A stretch of DNA of 6,304 nt from Candidatus Cellulosilyticum pullistercoris (GTDB taxonomy: Bacteria > Bacillota > Clostridia > Lachnospirales > Cellulosilyticaceae). The position numbers and the translations under genes are program-made. Below the pieces are notes generated by a model that made no database searches, was not told the origin of the DNA, and saw only the letters and a list, made by a program, of their open reading frames with translations. The DNA lies in assembly GCA_018883705.1 (NCBI GenBank), contig JAHLFQ010000148.1, positions 1-6,304 on the forward strand, read 5' to 3'. Below, piece by piece: positions 1 through 5,553 of the stretch (position 1 is the stretch's first letter; each line of letters opens with the position of its first letter).

Positions 1-30
1 GCTGATACAAGCTATATTTAAATGTGATAG

Positions 31-105
31 GAGTTAGGAGATTACAGATATTATATTGAATATTTGCTTACAGAATGTGTGAAGAAAAAGTATTCTAAGG
101 AATAG
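31..105 (+). pseudogene. Possible 3' end of an upstream gene, frame apparently broken
   Basis: This reading frame ends at TAG 103-105 and has a protein-like C-terminus (ELGDYRYYIEYLLTEC, then a Lys-rich tail ending YSKE). It contains no plausible start and is closed upstream by stops at 19-21, 25-27 and 28-30. The frame one base over is open from the window edge and reads LIQAIFKCDRS before its stop at 35-37. One frameshift near 28-34 would join the two into a single C-terminal fragment. I do not recognise the family. It may equally be chance, since the segment is short and AT-rich. Confidence 0.22.
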
Positions 106-157
106 ACAGGAAAGTCTTTTAGTAAAATATAAATATTTAAAGGAATGATAGAAAAGC

Positions 158-613
158 ATGAGTAAAGAAATTATTGTTTATACTGATGGTGGTGCGAGAG
201 GAAATGGTAAGGAGGACTGTGTATCTGCTTGGGCATATACGCTAAGCTATGGTGAGCATTATAAAGAAGATGCAGCAGCGTGTTTTGGAGCAACTAATAA
301 TCAGATGGAGATGACAGCTATCATAAAGGCGCTCGAAGCCATTCGAAATAAGAAAATACCTATTAGATTACACAGTGATTCTGCGTATTGCATTAATGGT
401 ATTACTTCTTGGATTCATAGTTGGAAGAAGAAAGGATGGGTAAATTCAAAAAAGGAACCCGTAGAAAATAAAGAACTTTGGATTAAGATGGATCAATTAG
501 TTTCAGAGTGTGAAGATATTAAGTTTATTAAGGTCAAAGGGCACGCAGATGTAGCAGGCAATATTCGCGTAGATGCCCTAGTCAATCAGGCAATGGATGA
601 ACTAACAAAATAG
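158..613 (+). CDS. rnhA: Ribonuclease HI
   Basis: This enzyme cleaves the RNA strand of RNA:DNA hybrids in the cytoplasm, removing R-loops and primer RNA with two divalent metal ions. The 151-residue protein is a complete single-domain type 1 RNase H (E. coli RNase HI has 155). The catalytic acids are all visible: D10 in YTDGG, E51 in NNQMEM, D74 in HSDSAY and D139 in the final helix (RVDAL), with the mobile-loop histidine H129 in VKGHA. Residues 81-110 (GITSWIHSWKKKGW, then KKEPVEN.ELW) match the basic protrusion that grips the hybrid in the E. coli enzyme. There is no N-terminal hybrid-binding domain. The ATG at 158 is preceded by AAAGGA (139-144), a rather long spacing of 13 bases. No strong promoter is seen; TAGACA (103-108) with TATAAA (128-133) is a weak candidate with a 19-base spacer. 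It is followed by a long hairpin. Confidence 0.96.
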   Translation: MSKEIIVYTDGGARGNGKEDCVSAWAYTLSYGEHYKEDAAACFGATNNQMEMTAIIKALEAIRNKKIPIRLHSDSAYCINGITSWIHSWKKKGWVNSKKEPVENKELWIKMDQLVSECEDIKFIKVKGHADVAGNIRVDALVNQAMDELTK

Positions 614-632
614 TTAAAAATTGTTATTTACT

Positions 633-685
633 GAACTAGCCCCCTAAGTGAGTAGTATGTGGATACTCATTTAGGGGGCTAGTTC
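633..685 (+). terminator. Long hairpin terminator after rnhA
   Basis: Arms 633-654 and 664-685 form a 22-bp stem around a 9-base loop. The only imperfection is G648 opposite T670, which is a G.U pair in plus-strand RNA but a C.A mismatch in minus-strand RNA. That polarity supports use by rnhA. Five consecutive G:C pairs lie near the base of the stem. The run after the stem (TATATTATA) is a poor T-tract for an intrinsic terminator, so termination may be incomplete, or the hairpin may mainly protect the mRNA 3' end. It could also stop minus-strand transcripts starting near 814. Confidence 0.7.
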
Positions 686-717
686 TATATTATAGGTTAA
701 AGAAAAGGATAGCAATG

Positions 718-795
718 TTAGCTTTCCAAATAAATGGAGTGGGTTATTGGATAAAAGATGTTTTTACCCAATAACATGAAGTAATAATGATTCAT
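718..795 (-). CDS. Micro-ORF of orphan leader module (25 codons)
   Basis: An ATG 25 bases after the -10 box at 821-826 opens a 25-codon frame starting MNHYYFM and ending at TAA 718-720. It aligns with the micro-ORF in front of enolase (MSHHHYFM): the length difference at the start is exactly one codon and the Y-F-M codons are identical. No Shine-Dalgarno sequence is visible, so translation is uncertain and the conserved stretch might act as DNA or RNA. No gene follows on this strand within the window; the next features are hairpins and the 3' end of rnhA. I do not recognise this peptide as a named family. Confidence 0.35.
   Translation of the reverse strand: MNHYYFMLLGKNIFYPITHSIYLES
743..775 (-). 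other. Hairpin inside orphan micro-ORF
   Basis: Arms 743-756 and 762-775 give a 14-bp stem with a 5-base loop. The single non-Watson-Crick position (751/767) is U.G in minus-strand RNA but A.C in plus-strand RNA, so the structure is better formed on the minus strand, in agreement with the promoter at 821-849. It lies within the micro-ORF just after the Y-F-M codons. No T-run follows, so it does not look like a simple intrinsic terminator. Confidence 0.55.
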
Positions 796-820
796 ATATG
801 TATGTGTTATGGATAATTAA

Positions 821-849
821 ATAATAGCATAAGTTAAGTTGTCTGTCAA
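821..849 (-). promoter_or_regulatory. Strong sigma-A promoter, orphan module
   Basis: On the minus strand, TTGACA (844-849) and TATTAT (821-826) are separated by exactly 17 bases. The predicted start is near 814, reading toward the 3' end of rnhA. The boxes, spacer length and flanking palindrome match the enolase promoter at 2399-2427. Confidence 0.65.
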
Positions 850-855
850 TAAAAA

Positions 856-870
856 TGATAATTGTTATCA
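856..870. promoter_or_regulatory. Fur-like 7-1-7 operator, orphan module
   Basis: The minus strand reads TGATAACAATTATCA, differing from the Fur-family consensus TGATAATnATTATCA at one non-N position. It ends 6 bases upstream of the -35 box at 844-849. Other Fur-family proteins (PerR, Zur) use related dyads, so the exact regulator is not settled by sequence. Confidence 0.5.
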
Positions 871-914
871 AAATTATTTTATCTAAATCATAAGGGAAAG
901 ATCAAGTAGTTTAT

Positions 915-950
915 AAAAAAGTCCTAAGAGGATGTTCCTCTTAGGACTTT
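915..950 (-). terminator. Intrinsic terminator of enolase
   Basis: A perfect 15-bp stem (918-932 with 936-950, 3-base loop) is followed on the minus strand by a run of six T (915-920, partly within the stem). It lies about 20 bases beyond the enolase stop. The plus-strand side lacks a T-run. Confidence 0.88.
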
Positions 951-968
951 GTATAAATGAGAGAAATC

Positions 969-2246
969 TTAATAACAGTTTTTACCTAAGTATTTTGCAT
1001 GACCTTCTAAGTGGTCTTCAATACGAAGGAGTTGATTGTATTTAGCAACACGTTCGCTACGGCTAGGTGCACCAGTTTTAATTTGACCTGCATTAAGTGC
1101 TACAGCTAAGTCTGCAATCGTTGTATCTTCTGTTTCACCTGAACGATGAGAGATGACTGCACGATAGCCTGCTTTATGAGCCATATTGATAGCTGCTAAA
1201 GTTTCACTTAATGAACCGATTTGATTAAGTTTAATTAAGATGCAGTTACCACAGCCTTCTTCGATACCTTTTGCAAGACGAGATGTATTAGTAACAAATA
1301 GATCATCGCCAACAAGTTGTACTTTATGACCTAAAGCATCAGTGAGTTTTTTCCAACCAGCCCAGTCTTCTTCATCTAAACCATCTTCAATAGAACGAAT
1401 TGGATAACGTTCACATAAATCAGTCCAGAAGCTAATTAATTCATCTGTTGTGTAAGCTTTTTGTGATTTAGGAAGAAGATAGCCAGATTCAGCTTTCCAT
1501 TCACTTGAAGCCGCATCGATTGCAAGAGCGAAGTCAGTACCTGGTGTATAACCAGCAGCTACGACTGCTTCTAAGATCAGTTCAATTGCTTCTACATCAG
1601 AACTTAAGTTTGGAGCGAAGCCACCTTCATCACCAACTGCAGTTGAAAGACCTTTACTTTTAAGTAGTTTAGCTAAAGTATGGAATACTTCAGTACACCA
1701 ACGTAAACCTTCTTTAAATGAAGAAGCACCAATTGGCATAATCATAAACTCTTGAATATCGATATTATTAGCAGCGTGAGCACCACCATTTAGGATATTC
1801 ATCATAGGTACTGGAAGTGTATCTGCATTAATACCACCAATAAAACGGTAAAGTGGTAAGCCTAAAGCATTGGCAGCCGCTTTAGCTGTAGCAAGTGAAA
1901 CAGCTAGAATTGCATTAGCACCTAGATGTGATTTATCTTTTGTACCATCTAAAGCAATCATTTTTTGGTCGATGGCAGCAATATTTGTACTATCCATTCC
2001 AATGAGGCTAGGACCAATAATTGAGTTAATATTTTCAACGGCCTTTAAAACACCTTTTCCAACATATCTATTAGCATCTCCATCACGAAGTTCTAATGCT
2101 TCAAAGATACCAGTAGATGCGCCACTTGGTGCAGCACCAATTCCAACAGATCCATTTGATAGAGTAACAACTGCCTCTACAGTAGGATTGCCTCTAGAAT
2201 CAAGAATTTCTCTTCCGATAACAGATTCAATTGTATATTTAGACAT
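969..2246 (-). CDS. eno: Enolase (phosphopyruvate hydratase)
   Basis: Enolase interconverts 2-phosphoglycerate and phosphoenolpyruvate in glycolysis and gluconeogenesis; it is cytoplasmic and Mg-dependent. The 425 residues are full length. Visible sites: active-site loop SGASTG (41-46), H157 in GGAHAAN, E166 in IQEF, general acid E207 in GDEGGF, Mg ligands D244 (AIDAASSE), E287 (SIEDGL) and D314 (VGDDL), catalytic K339 in LIKLNQIG, substrate loop SHRSGET (366-372) and K390 before TGAPSRSER. The ATG at 2246 follows GAGGG (2253-2257) by 6 bases. It stands alone, not in a gap-pgk-tpi-gpm cluster as in many Firmicutes. Its promoter is placed at 2399-2427 and its terminator at 915-950. The leader of about 146 bases carries a micro-ORF, a hairpin and an upstream Fur-like palindrome, so regulation separate from other glycolytic genes is plausible. 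Confidence 0.98.
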   Translation of the reverse strand: MSKYTIESVIGREILDSRGNPTVEAVVTLSNGSVGIGAAPSGASTGIFEALELRDGDANRYVGKGVLKAVENINSIIGPSLIGMDSTNIAAIDQKMIALDGTKDKSHLGANAILAVSLATAKAAANALGLPLYRFIGGINADTLPVPMMNILNGGAHAANNIDIQEFMIMPIGASSFKEGLRWCTEVFHTLAKLLKSKGLSTAVGDEGGFAPNLSSDVEAIELILEAVVAAGYTPGTDFALAIDAASSEWKAESGYLLPKSQKAYTTDELISFWTDLCERYPIRSIEDGLDEEDWAGWKKLTDALGHKVQLVGDDLFVTNTSRLAKGIEEGCGNCILIKLNQIGSLSETLAAINMAHKAGYRAVISHRSGETEDTTIADLAVALNAGQIKTGAPSRSERVAKYNQLLRIEDHLEGHAKYLGKNCY

Positions 2247-2319
2247 ATAGATCCCTCATTTCTATTAATATTATTTTATAAATATATCTATATTTATTTT
2301 ATATGAAAATTGTGGAAAG

Positions 2320-2345
2320 AAGCAAGCTAGTATATTAGCTTGCTT
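2320..2345 (-). other. Leader hairpin in enolase 5' region
   Basis: A perfect 10-bp stem (2320-2329 with 2336-2345, 6-base loop) covers the last codons and the stop of the micro-ORF at 2327-2374. A ribosome reaching the end of that ORF would melt it. The following minus-strand bases (CTTTCC) are a weak T-tract, so it may be a poor or conditional terminator, or an RNA stability element. It lies about 75 bases upstream of the enolase start. Confidence 0.6.
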
Positions 2346-2374
2346 AACCACATGAAGTAGTGATGATGACTCAT
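2327..2374 (-). CDS. Candidate leader peptide upstream of enolase (15 aa)
   Basis: The frame encodes MSHHHYFMWLSKLIY and ends at TAG 2327-2329. It starts 24 bases after the -10 box, so the predicted 5' untranslated part is only about 18 bases, with no Shine-Dalgarno match. Three successive His codons followed by Tyr-Phe, and a hairpin over the last codons, recall attenuator leader peptides such as those of his operons. Enolase, however, is not a histidine gene. The copy at 718-795 keeps the M-N/S-H and Y-F-M residues with an in-frame one-codon difference. Translation is inferred, not shown. Confidence 0.4.
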   Translation of the reverse strand: MSHHHYFMWLSKLIY

Positions 2375-2398
2375 CGATGTATTGTTAATGATAGAATA

Positions 2399-2427
2399 AT
2401 AATAACAATTATAATAAAGTTTGTCAA
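2399..2427 (-). promoter_or_regulatory. Enolase promoter
   Basis: On the minus strand, TTGACA (2422-2427), a 17-base spacer and TATTAT (2399-2404) form a near-consensus sigma-A promoter. The predicted start is near 2392, giving a leader of about 146 bases before the enolase ATG. It lies between the terminator of the 2534-3388 gene and enolase, so enolase is transcribed independently. Confidence 0.75.
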
Positions 2428-2433
2428 CATAAG

Positions 2434-2448
2434 TGATAATCGTTTTCA
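2434..2448. promoter_or_regulatory. Fur-like operator upstream of enolase promoter
   Basis: The minus strand reads TGAAAACGATTATCA. The promoter-proximal half ATTATCA is a perfect Fur-family half-site; the other half has two differences from the 7-1-7 consensus. It sits 6 bases upstream of the -35 box, exactly as at 856-870. From TTGACA through this site the two copies match at 25 of 30 bases by hand alignment (844-873 versus 2422-2451). Confidence 0.42.
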
Positions 2449-2484
2449 AAAAGTGAGTATTAGAAGGTATAGTATGATAGGTCA

Positions 2485-2530
2485 AAATAAATAGTCCCAT
2501 TAATCTAAATATTAATGGGACTATTTATTT
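2485..2530 (-). terminator. Terminator of the 2534-3388 gene
   Basis: A perfect 20-bp stem (2485-2504 with 2511-2530, 6-base loop) starts 3 bases after the stop codon. The minus-strand 3' side is T-rich (ATTTATTTTGA), fitting an intrinsic terminator for that gene. The A/T-rich stem base is symmetric, so weak bidirectional action is possible. Confidence 0.85.
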
Positions 2531-2533
2531 AAT

Positions 2534-3388
2534 TTAAGCCTCTAAAGTGATTTCAAGGGCAAGCATTTGTGGTGGGATTGAAAGGGTAGCAACAGGCCCC
2601 ACTTTTACAGTTACTAAATCACCTACTTGAAGTGATGATGAAATGTCCTGATTTGACTGAGCATTCATAAGGGTATCTTTAGAATAGCGGATGATGGTTT
2701 GATTATTAGGATCCTCTTGAGAGACTCCTTTAGGCGCAATGATAAAATAGTTTGCATCCGCATTGATACTTACGATATTCATATTTTTAAGGAGTGTGAA
2801 AGTAGGTATTTCCTCATCAGTTATCACTGTAGGTTCATTTTTTTCTAGGAGTGTGATACTGTAGGCGGCTGTTTGAGGTGGCAGAGAACGTGTCATCATA
2901 GGGCTATGCTCTACACTTAAGGTCATACCTTCTTTGAGTTCTTCTAATGTATATGTATGTGCAGATTCGGTATCTTTAATAGTTGTTTTAGCATTTATAT
3001 TTAAGATAAGGTAATGAGCTGGGGTATCTTCTTTGCCTTCTGGAAGAATCACAACTTGATTAGAATCGGTTAGTACTTCTTTGATCGTTGCCTGAGGGAT
3101 ATTGACTACGACTTCTTCTTTAGGTGAGGTAAGGCTGACTGTATTATTTTCATAGCTTACCTGAAGACCAAGGGCATTAGCTAAATCAGCAATAGATACA
3201 TAGTTTTTATTATGATATGAAATGGTCTGTGTGTTTTCTAGGATAGATTCACCATCTAAGGTATATTGGATAGAAGGATTAAGGTAAGCTTTAATTTCTT
3301 TAAGCATAGGTGCTGCAATAAGGGAGGTACACATGAATAATGAAGTACCTATCATGATAAAAGATAATTTTTTAGATTTTTTAAACAT
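2534..3388 (-). CDS. Secreted protein with copper-amine-oxidase-N-like domain and tandem repeats
   Basis: The 284-residue protein starts with a lysine-rich N-terminus and hydrophobic stretch (about 8-26), a signal peptide probably cut near SLIAA. C20 lacks a proper lipobox, so I do not call a lipoprotein. Residues about 38-90 (LDGESILENTQTISYHNKNY, then VSIADLANALG) resemble the copper amine oxidase N-terminal-like domain (PF07833), a common stalk or surface module in clostridia that usually has no oxidase activity. The remainder looks like two related units of about 85 residues (about 98-182 and 197-283). Each ends in a similar motif: SLPPQTAAYSITLLE and SIPPQMLALEITLEA. AGGAG (3396-3400) lies 7 bases before the ATG. 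No enzymatic motif is seen and the function is unknown; an envelope-associated role is inferred. The membrane gene upstream on the same strand is 116 bases away with no clear terminator between, so co-transcription is possible. Confidence 0.8.
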   Translation of the reverse strand: MFKKSKKLSFIMIGTSLFMCTSLIAAPMLKEIKAYLNPSIQYTLDGESILENTQTISYHNKNYVSIADLANALGLQVSYENNTVSLTSPKEEVVVNIPQATIKEVLTDSNQVVILPEGKEDTPAHYLILNINAKTTIKDTESAHTYTLEELKEGMTLSVEHSPMMTRSLPPQTAAYSITLLEKNEPTVITDEEIPTFTLLKNMNIVSINADANYFIIAPKGVSQEDPNNQTIIRYSKDTLMNAQSNQDISSSLQVGDLVTVKVGPVATLSIPPQMLALEITLEA

Positions 3389-3504
3389 AATAAATCTCCT
3401 TTTTGAATTTATAATATTTAGAATGCTTATAAGACATAGACGTAATCGATTAAATAAAGTTCCAATAATATAAAAAATATATTTTATTCTAGAATAGAAT
3501 GAAG

Positions 3505-3915
3505 TTAATGTAATTTATAATGAGGTCTTGTCTCACCAAAAAATTCAGTACGTATCCAATCATCAAGAAAAATAGCGGGTAAACATAGAAAGAACCAAAG
3601 GATAGAGAAAGGTAAACATACCTGACCTAGAATATTATAGGGAAGCGCGCTATAATCCCAAATATTAAGATGGAGCCAGAGATTTAAAATAACACCGGCT
3701 ACAAATTCTAGTGCCGTTACAATAACTGCGCCTATAAACATTTGCTTATAAAGTGGCAAATCAAAGTAGGAGTCAATAAGACCGATTAAAATAAAGCAAA
3801 TAGCCCCTAAAACACCCATTGTCCAATGTGTACTTCCACTAAATAAAATTTCAATCATCATATAAGCAAGACCACCCACACTAAAAAGAATAAAATATTT
3901 AAAAAATGACTTCAT
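3505..3915 (-). CDS. CmpB-like putative ABC-transporter type IV membrane protein (PF06541)
   Basis: This 136-residue integral membrane protein has about four hydrophobic segments (about 5-24, 32-49, 57-79, 95-117). The signature around E70 and WDYSALPYNILGQVCLPFS (86-104), followed by a Trp-containing helix, matches my knowledge of the PF06541 family, named as putative ABC-transporter permeases though transport is poorly established. No ATP-binding partner is present in the window. The ATG at 3915 follows a G-rich GGGGG (3922-3926) by 6 bases, an atypical ribosome site. It is divergent from the M23 peptidase gene and lies upstream of the 2534-3388 gene. No terminator follows; only a 12-base loopless palindrome at 3485-3496. 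The function is not known from sequence. Confidence 0.72.
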   Translation of the reverse strand: MKSFFKYFILFSVGGLAYMMIEILFSGSTHWTMGVLGAICFILIGLIDSYFDLPLYKQMFIGAVIVTALEFVAGVILNLWLHLNIWDYSALPYNILGQVCLPFSILWFFLCLPAIFLDDWIRTEFFGETRPHYKLH

Positions 3916-4010
3916 AGGATACCCCCATCATATTTTTTTACATTATAAATTAGGAGTAGTATGGATGATTTACAATAAAACTATGTATACTGTTAATTTT
4001 CCATTTATCT

Positions 4011-4040
4011 TTGTCAAATAATTAGGTATAGTAGTATTAG
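4011..4040 (+). promoter_or_regulatory. Candidate promoter of the M23 peptidase gene
   Basis: TTGTCA (4011-4016) and TATTAG (4035-4040) are 18 bases apart, just ahead of the strong ribosome site GGAGGT (4053-4058). Both boxes deviate from consensus. The opposite strand carries TTGACA at 4012-4017, possibly the -35 of the divergent membrane gene, but no convincing -10 box accompanies it. Confidence 0.3.
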
Positions 4041-4066
4041 ATAGGGATACATGGAGGTAGAACAAA

Positions 4067-4717
4067 ATGAAAAAAAGAAACCGTATTAGGTTAATGCTTA
4101 TGATATGTTTAATAGGTAGTATATCGATTAAAGCGAGCACCTTAGAACAAGTCACAGAGTTTCAAGTAAGTGAACATTCATTATACATAGATACAAGCCA
4201 GTTAAACTTACCCTACATTCAAATCCCTGGATTTCTAATAAGTCCACTTCAAGTACCAGGAGAGCTGTTAGCTCCTTTTAGTCAGGAAAGGACAGGTTAT
4301 AGTCACGAAGGAATTGATATCAGAGCAGCAGAAGGCACGCCAATATATGCAATTGCAGATGGGATAGTAATAAAGGCAGCACCAGATTCAAAAGGTGTAG
4401 AAAATGGTGGTGGCCATATGATTTTTGTAGATTTTGGAGATGGTGTAGAAGGACGCTATATGCATTTAAGTAGTTATGGCGTAAAAGCAGGAGATAAGGT
4501 AAAAGCAGGACAAGTTATAGGGTTTACGGGTAATACTGGAGATAGTTCAACGCCACATCTCCATTTTGAGTACCTTATTGATGGCGTTGCTATAGACCCA
4601 GCCTTTATTTTTGAAACAAGTGGCATCATTGGAACTCAAATGTCTAATACTCAGGATTATATAGTAGGAAATACAATCATAAATGAAAGTAAGTCATTTT
4701 TTGTTATTCAACAGTAA
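4067..4717 (+). CDS. M23 family (LytM-type) zinc metallopeptidase
   Basis: This is a secreted or membrane-anchored peptidoglycan endopeptidase-type protein of 216 residues. A basic start and hydrophobic stretch (about 9-21, IKAS following) form a signal peptide or anchor. A linker runs to about 65, and the LytM domain covers about 66-182. Zinc ligands H80 and D84 (HEGID) and H166 (in PHLHFE), plus the catalytic histidines H133 (YMHLS) and H164, are all present, so it should be active. This contrasts with degenerate EnvC/NlpD-type members. No LysM, SH3 or coiled-coil domain accompanies it. GGAGGT (4053-4058) lies 8 bases before the ATG. It is divergent from the 3505-3915 membrane gene. No terminator is evident before the lipoprotein gene 145 bases downstream, so read-through into it is possible. 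The physiological role (wall turnover, sporulation or division) cannot be told from sequence. Confidence 0.93.
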   Translation: MKKRNRIRLMLMICLIGSISIKASTLEQVTEFQVSEHSLYIDTSQLNLPYIQIPGFLISPLQVPGELLAPFSQERTGYSHEGIDIRAAEGTPIYAIADGIVIKAAPDSKGVENGGGHMIFVDFGDGVEGRYMHLSSYGVKAGDKVKAGQVIGFTGNTGDSSTPHLHFEYLIDGVAIDPAFIFETSGIIGTQMSNTQDYIVGNTIINESKSFFVIQQ

Positions 4718-4792
4718 GTTTAAAATGAGTTACCATAAATATTTATTTTAAATAAGTGGAACTAATAAGCCGAAAGTGACGTCTAAAAAAAG

Positions 4793-4840
4793 AGCACAGG
4801 AAATAGACTTTGAATTTTAAAGGTCTAGTGCTATTAGAAT
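4793..4840 (+). promoter_or_regulatory. Candidate promoter and imperfect dyad before the lipoprotein gene
   Basis: TTGAAT (4810-4815), a 16-base spacer and TATTAG (4832-4837) could form a weak sigma-A promoter about 26 bases before the chosen start. The same stretch holds an imperfect inverted repeat: AGCAC (4793-4797) with GTGCT (4828-4832), and AGACTTT (4805-4811) with AAAGGTCT (4819-4826). The dyad could be an operator or an mRNA structure if transcription comes from further upstream. Both readings are tentative. Confidence 0.28.
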
Positions 4841-4862
4841 AATGAACTTGAGGAGCATGAAT

Positions 4863-5468
4863 ATGAAAATAAACAAAAAACTTTTAGCATTAATGATGAC
4901 ATTTGTAATTGGAGGAACTGTTTTAACAGGTTGTGGTCAAAAAGCATCAACAGAAGATACAACGATTGAACAAAGTACAGATAATAGTACAGAAGAATCT
5001 GACAACAATGTAACAGATGATAATGCAACAGGTGAAGAAACAAATGAGAATGTAGATCAAAATACAGATGAGAGCTTTTCAGCAGAAGATCCAACAGTAT
5101 CTAAAGAAACTTTCTTTGTAGTTACTGACGGTATTGAGCTTCCAGCAACTGTAGATATGCCAGAAGAGATGTTTGCTGATACTTATGGTATCGATCCTGA
5201 ATTATTAGCAAGTTACTCAGTAAATATGCCAATGATGAATGTAACAGCAACTGAAATTGCAGTATTTGAGGTAAAAGATGAAGCAAGTATTGAGGCAGTT
5301 AAAGCTGGTATCGAAAAAAGACAAAAAGCTTTAGAAGAACAATGGCAAAGTTATTTACCTGAACAACTTGAATTAGTGCAAAATTATAAGGTTGCAGTAA
5401 AGGATAACTTAGTACTTTTTGTTATTAGTGAACATGCAGATCAAATTGTAGAGACGTTTGAAAAGTAA
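4863..5468 (+). CDS. DUF4358 domain-containing lipoprotein
   Basis: This is a 201-residue exported lipoprotein. I place the start at ATG 4863 because AGGAG (4851-4855) is 7 bases upstream. The in-frame ATGs at 4842 (before that site) and 4857 (1 base after it) are poorly placed, and the lipoprotein signal begins exactly at MKINKK. The signal peptide ends in lipobox LTGC with lipidated C24. Residues about 30-80 are a low-complexity acidic, Thr/Asn-rich linker. The C-terminal part (about 85-200) includes MFADTYGIDPELL, the stretch PMMNVTATEIAVFEVKD, a helical IEKRQKALEEQWQSYLPEQ and VLFVISEHAD. It matches my recollection of DUF4358 (PF14270), common in Lachnospiraceae and of unknown function. 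It follows the M23 peptidase gene on the same strand and is closed by the terminator at 5481-5524. Confidence 0.9.
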   Translation: MKINKKLLALMMTFVIGGTVLTGCGQKASTEDTTIEQSTDNSTEESDNNVTDDNATGEETNENVDQNTDESFSAEDPTVSKETFFVVTDGIELPATVDMPEEMFADTYGIDPELLASYSVNMPMMNVTATEIAVFEVKDEASIEAVKAGIEKRQKALEEQWQSYLPEQLELVQNYKVAVKDNLVLFVISEHADQIVETFEK

Positions 5469-5480
5469 ATAGTATAGATG

Positions 5481-5524
5481 AAAAATCTTACCTTAAGAAA
5501 TCATGATTAAGGTAAGATTTTTTT
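5481..5524 (+). terminator. Intrinsic terminator of the lipoprotein gene
   Basis: Arms 5481-5496 and 5507-5522 form a 16-bp stem with a 10-base loop, ending in seven T (5518-5524). It begins 13 bases after the stop codon. The mirror A-run could also give some minus-strand termination. Confidence 0.9.
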
Positions 5525-5553
5525 GATATAAGGATAAGTAATGATATAAAAGG

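Noticed and set aside
1870..2250. 126-codon plus-strand frame
   Set aside because: It lies wholly opposite the conserved enolase coding sequence, has no family signature and is a shadow of the codon pattern of eno.
2247..2398. Known riboswitch or T-box in the enolase leader
   Set aside because: I see no T-box sequence, specifier stem pattern or any riboswitch core I recognise; only one 10-bp hairpin and AT-rich sequence.
2434..2448. CcpA cre site upstream of enolase
   Set aside because: TGAAAACG fits the left part of a cre site, but the right half is displaced by one base and the homologous site at 856-870 lacks the central CG; a 7-1-7 dyad explains both better.
3485..3496. Palindrome TATTCTAGAATA as terminator of the CmpB-like gene
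   Set aside because: It has no loop, few G:C pairs and no T-run, so a terminator hairpin is unlikely.
3970..4155. 61-codon minus-strand frame
   Set aside because: It overlaps the start and promoter region of the M23 gene on the other strand and has only generic hydrophobic AT-rich composition.
4834..5094. 86-codon minus-strand frame rich in Leu, His and Ser
   Set aside because: It is antisense to the lipoprotein's signal and acidic low-complexity linker, which explains its biased composition.
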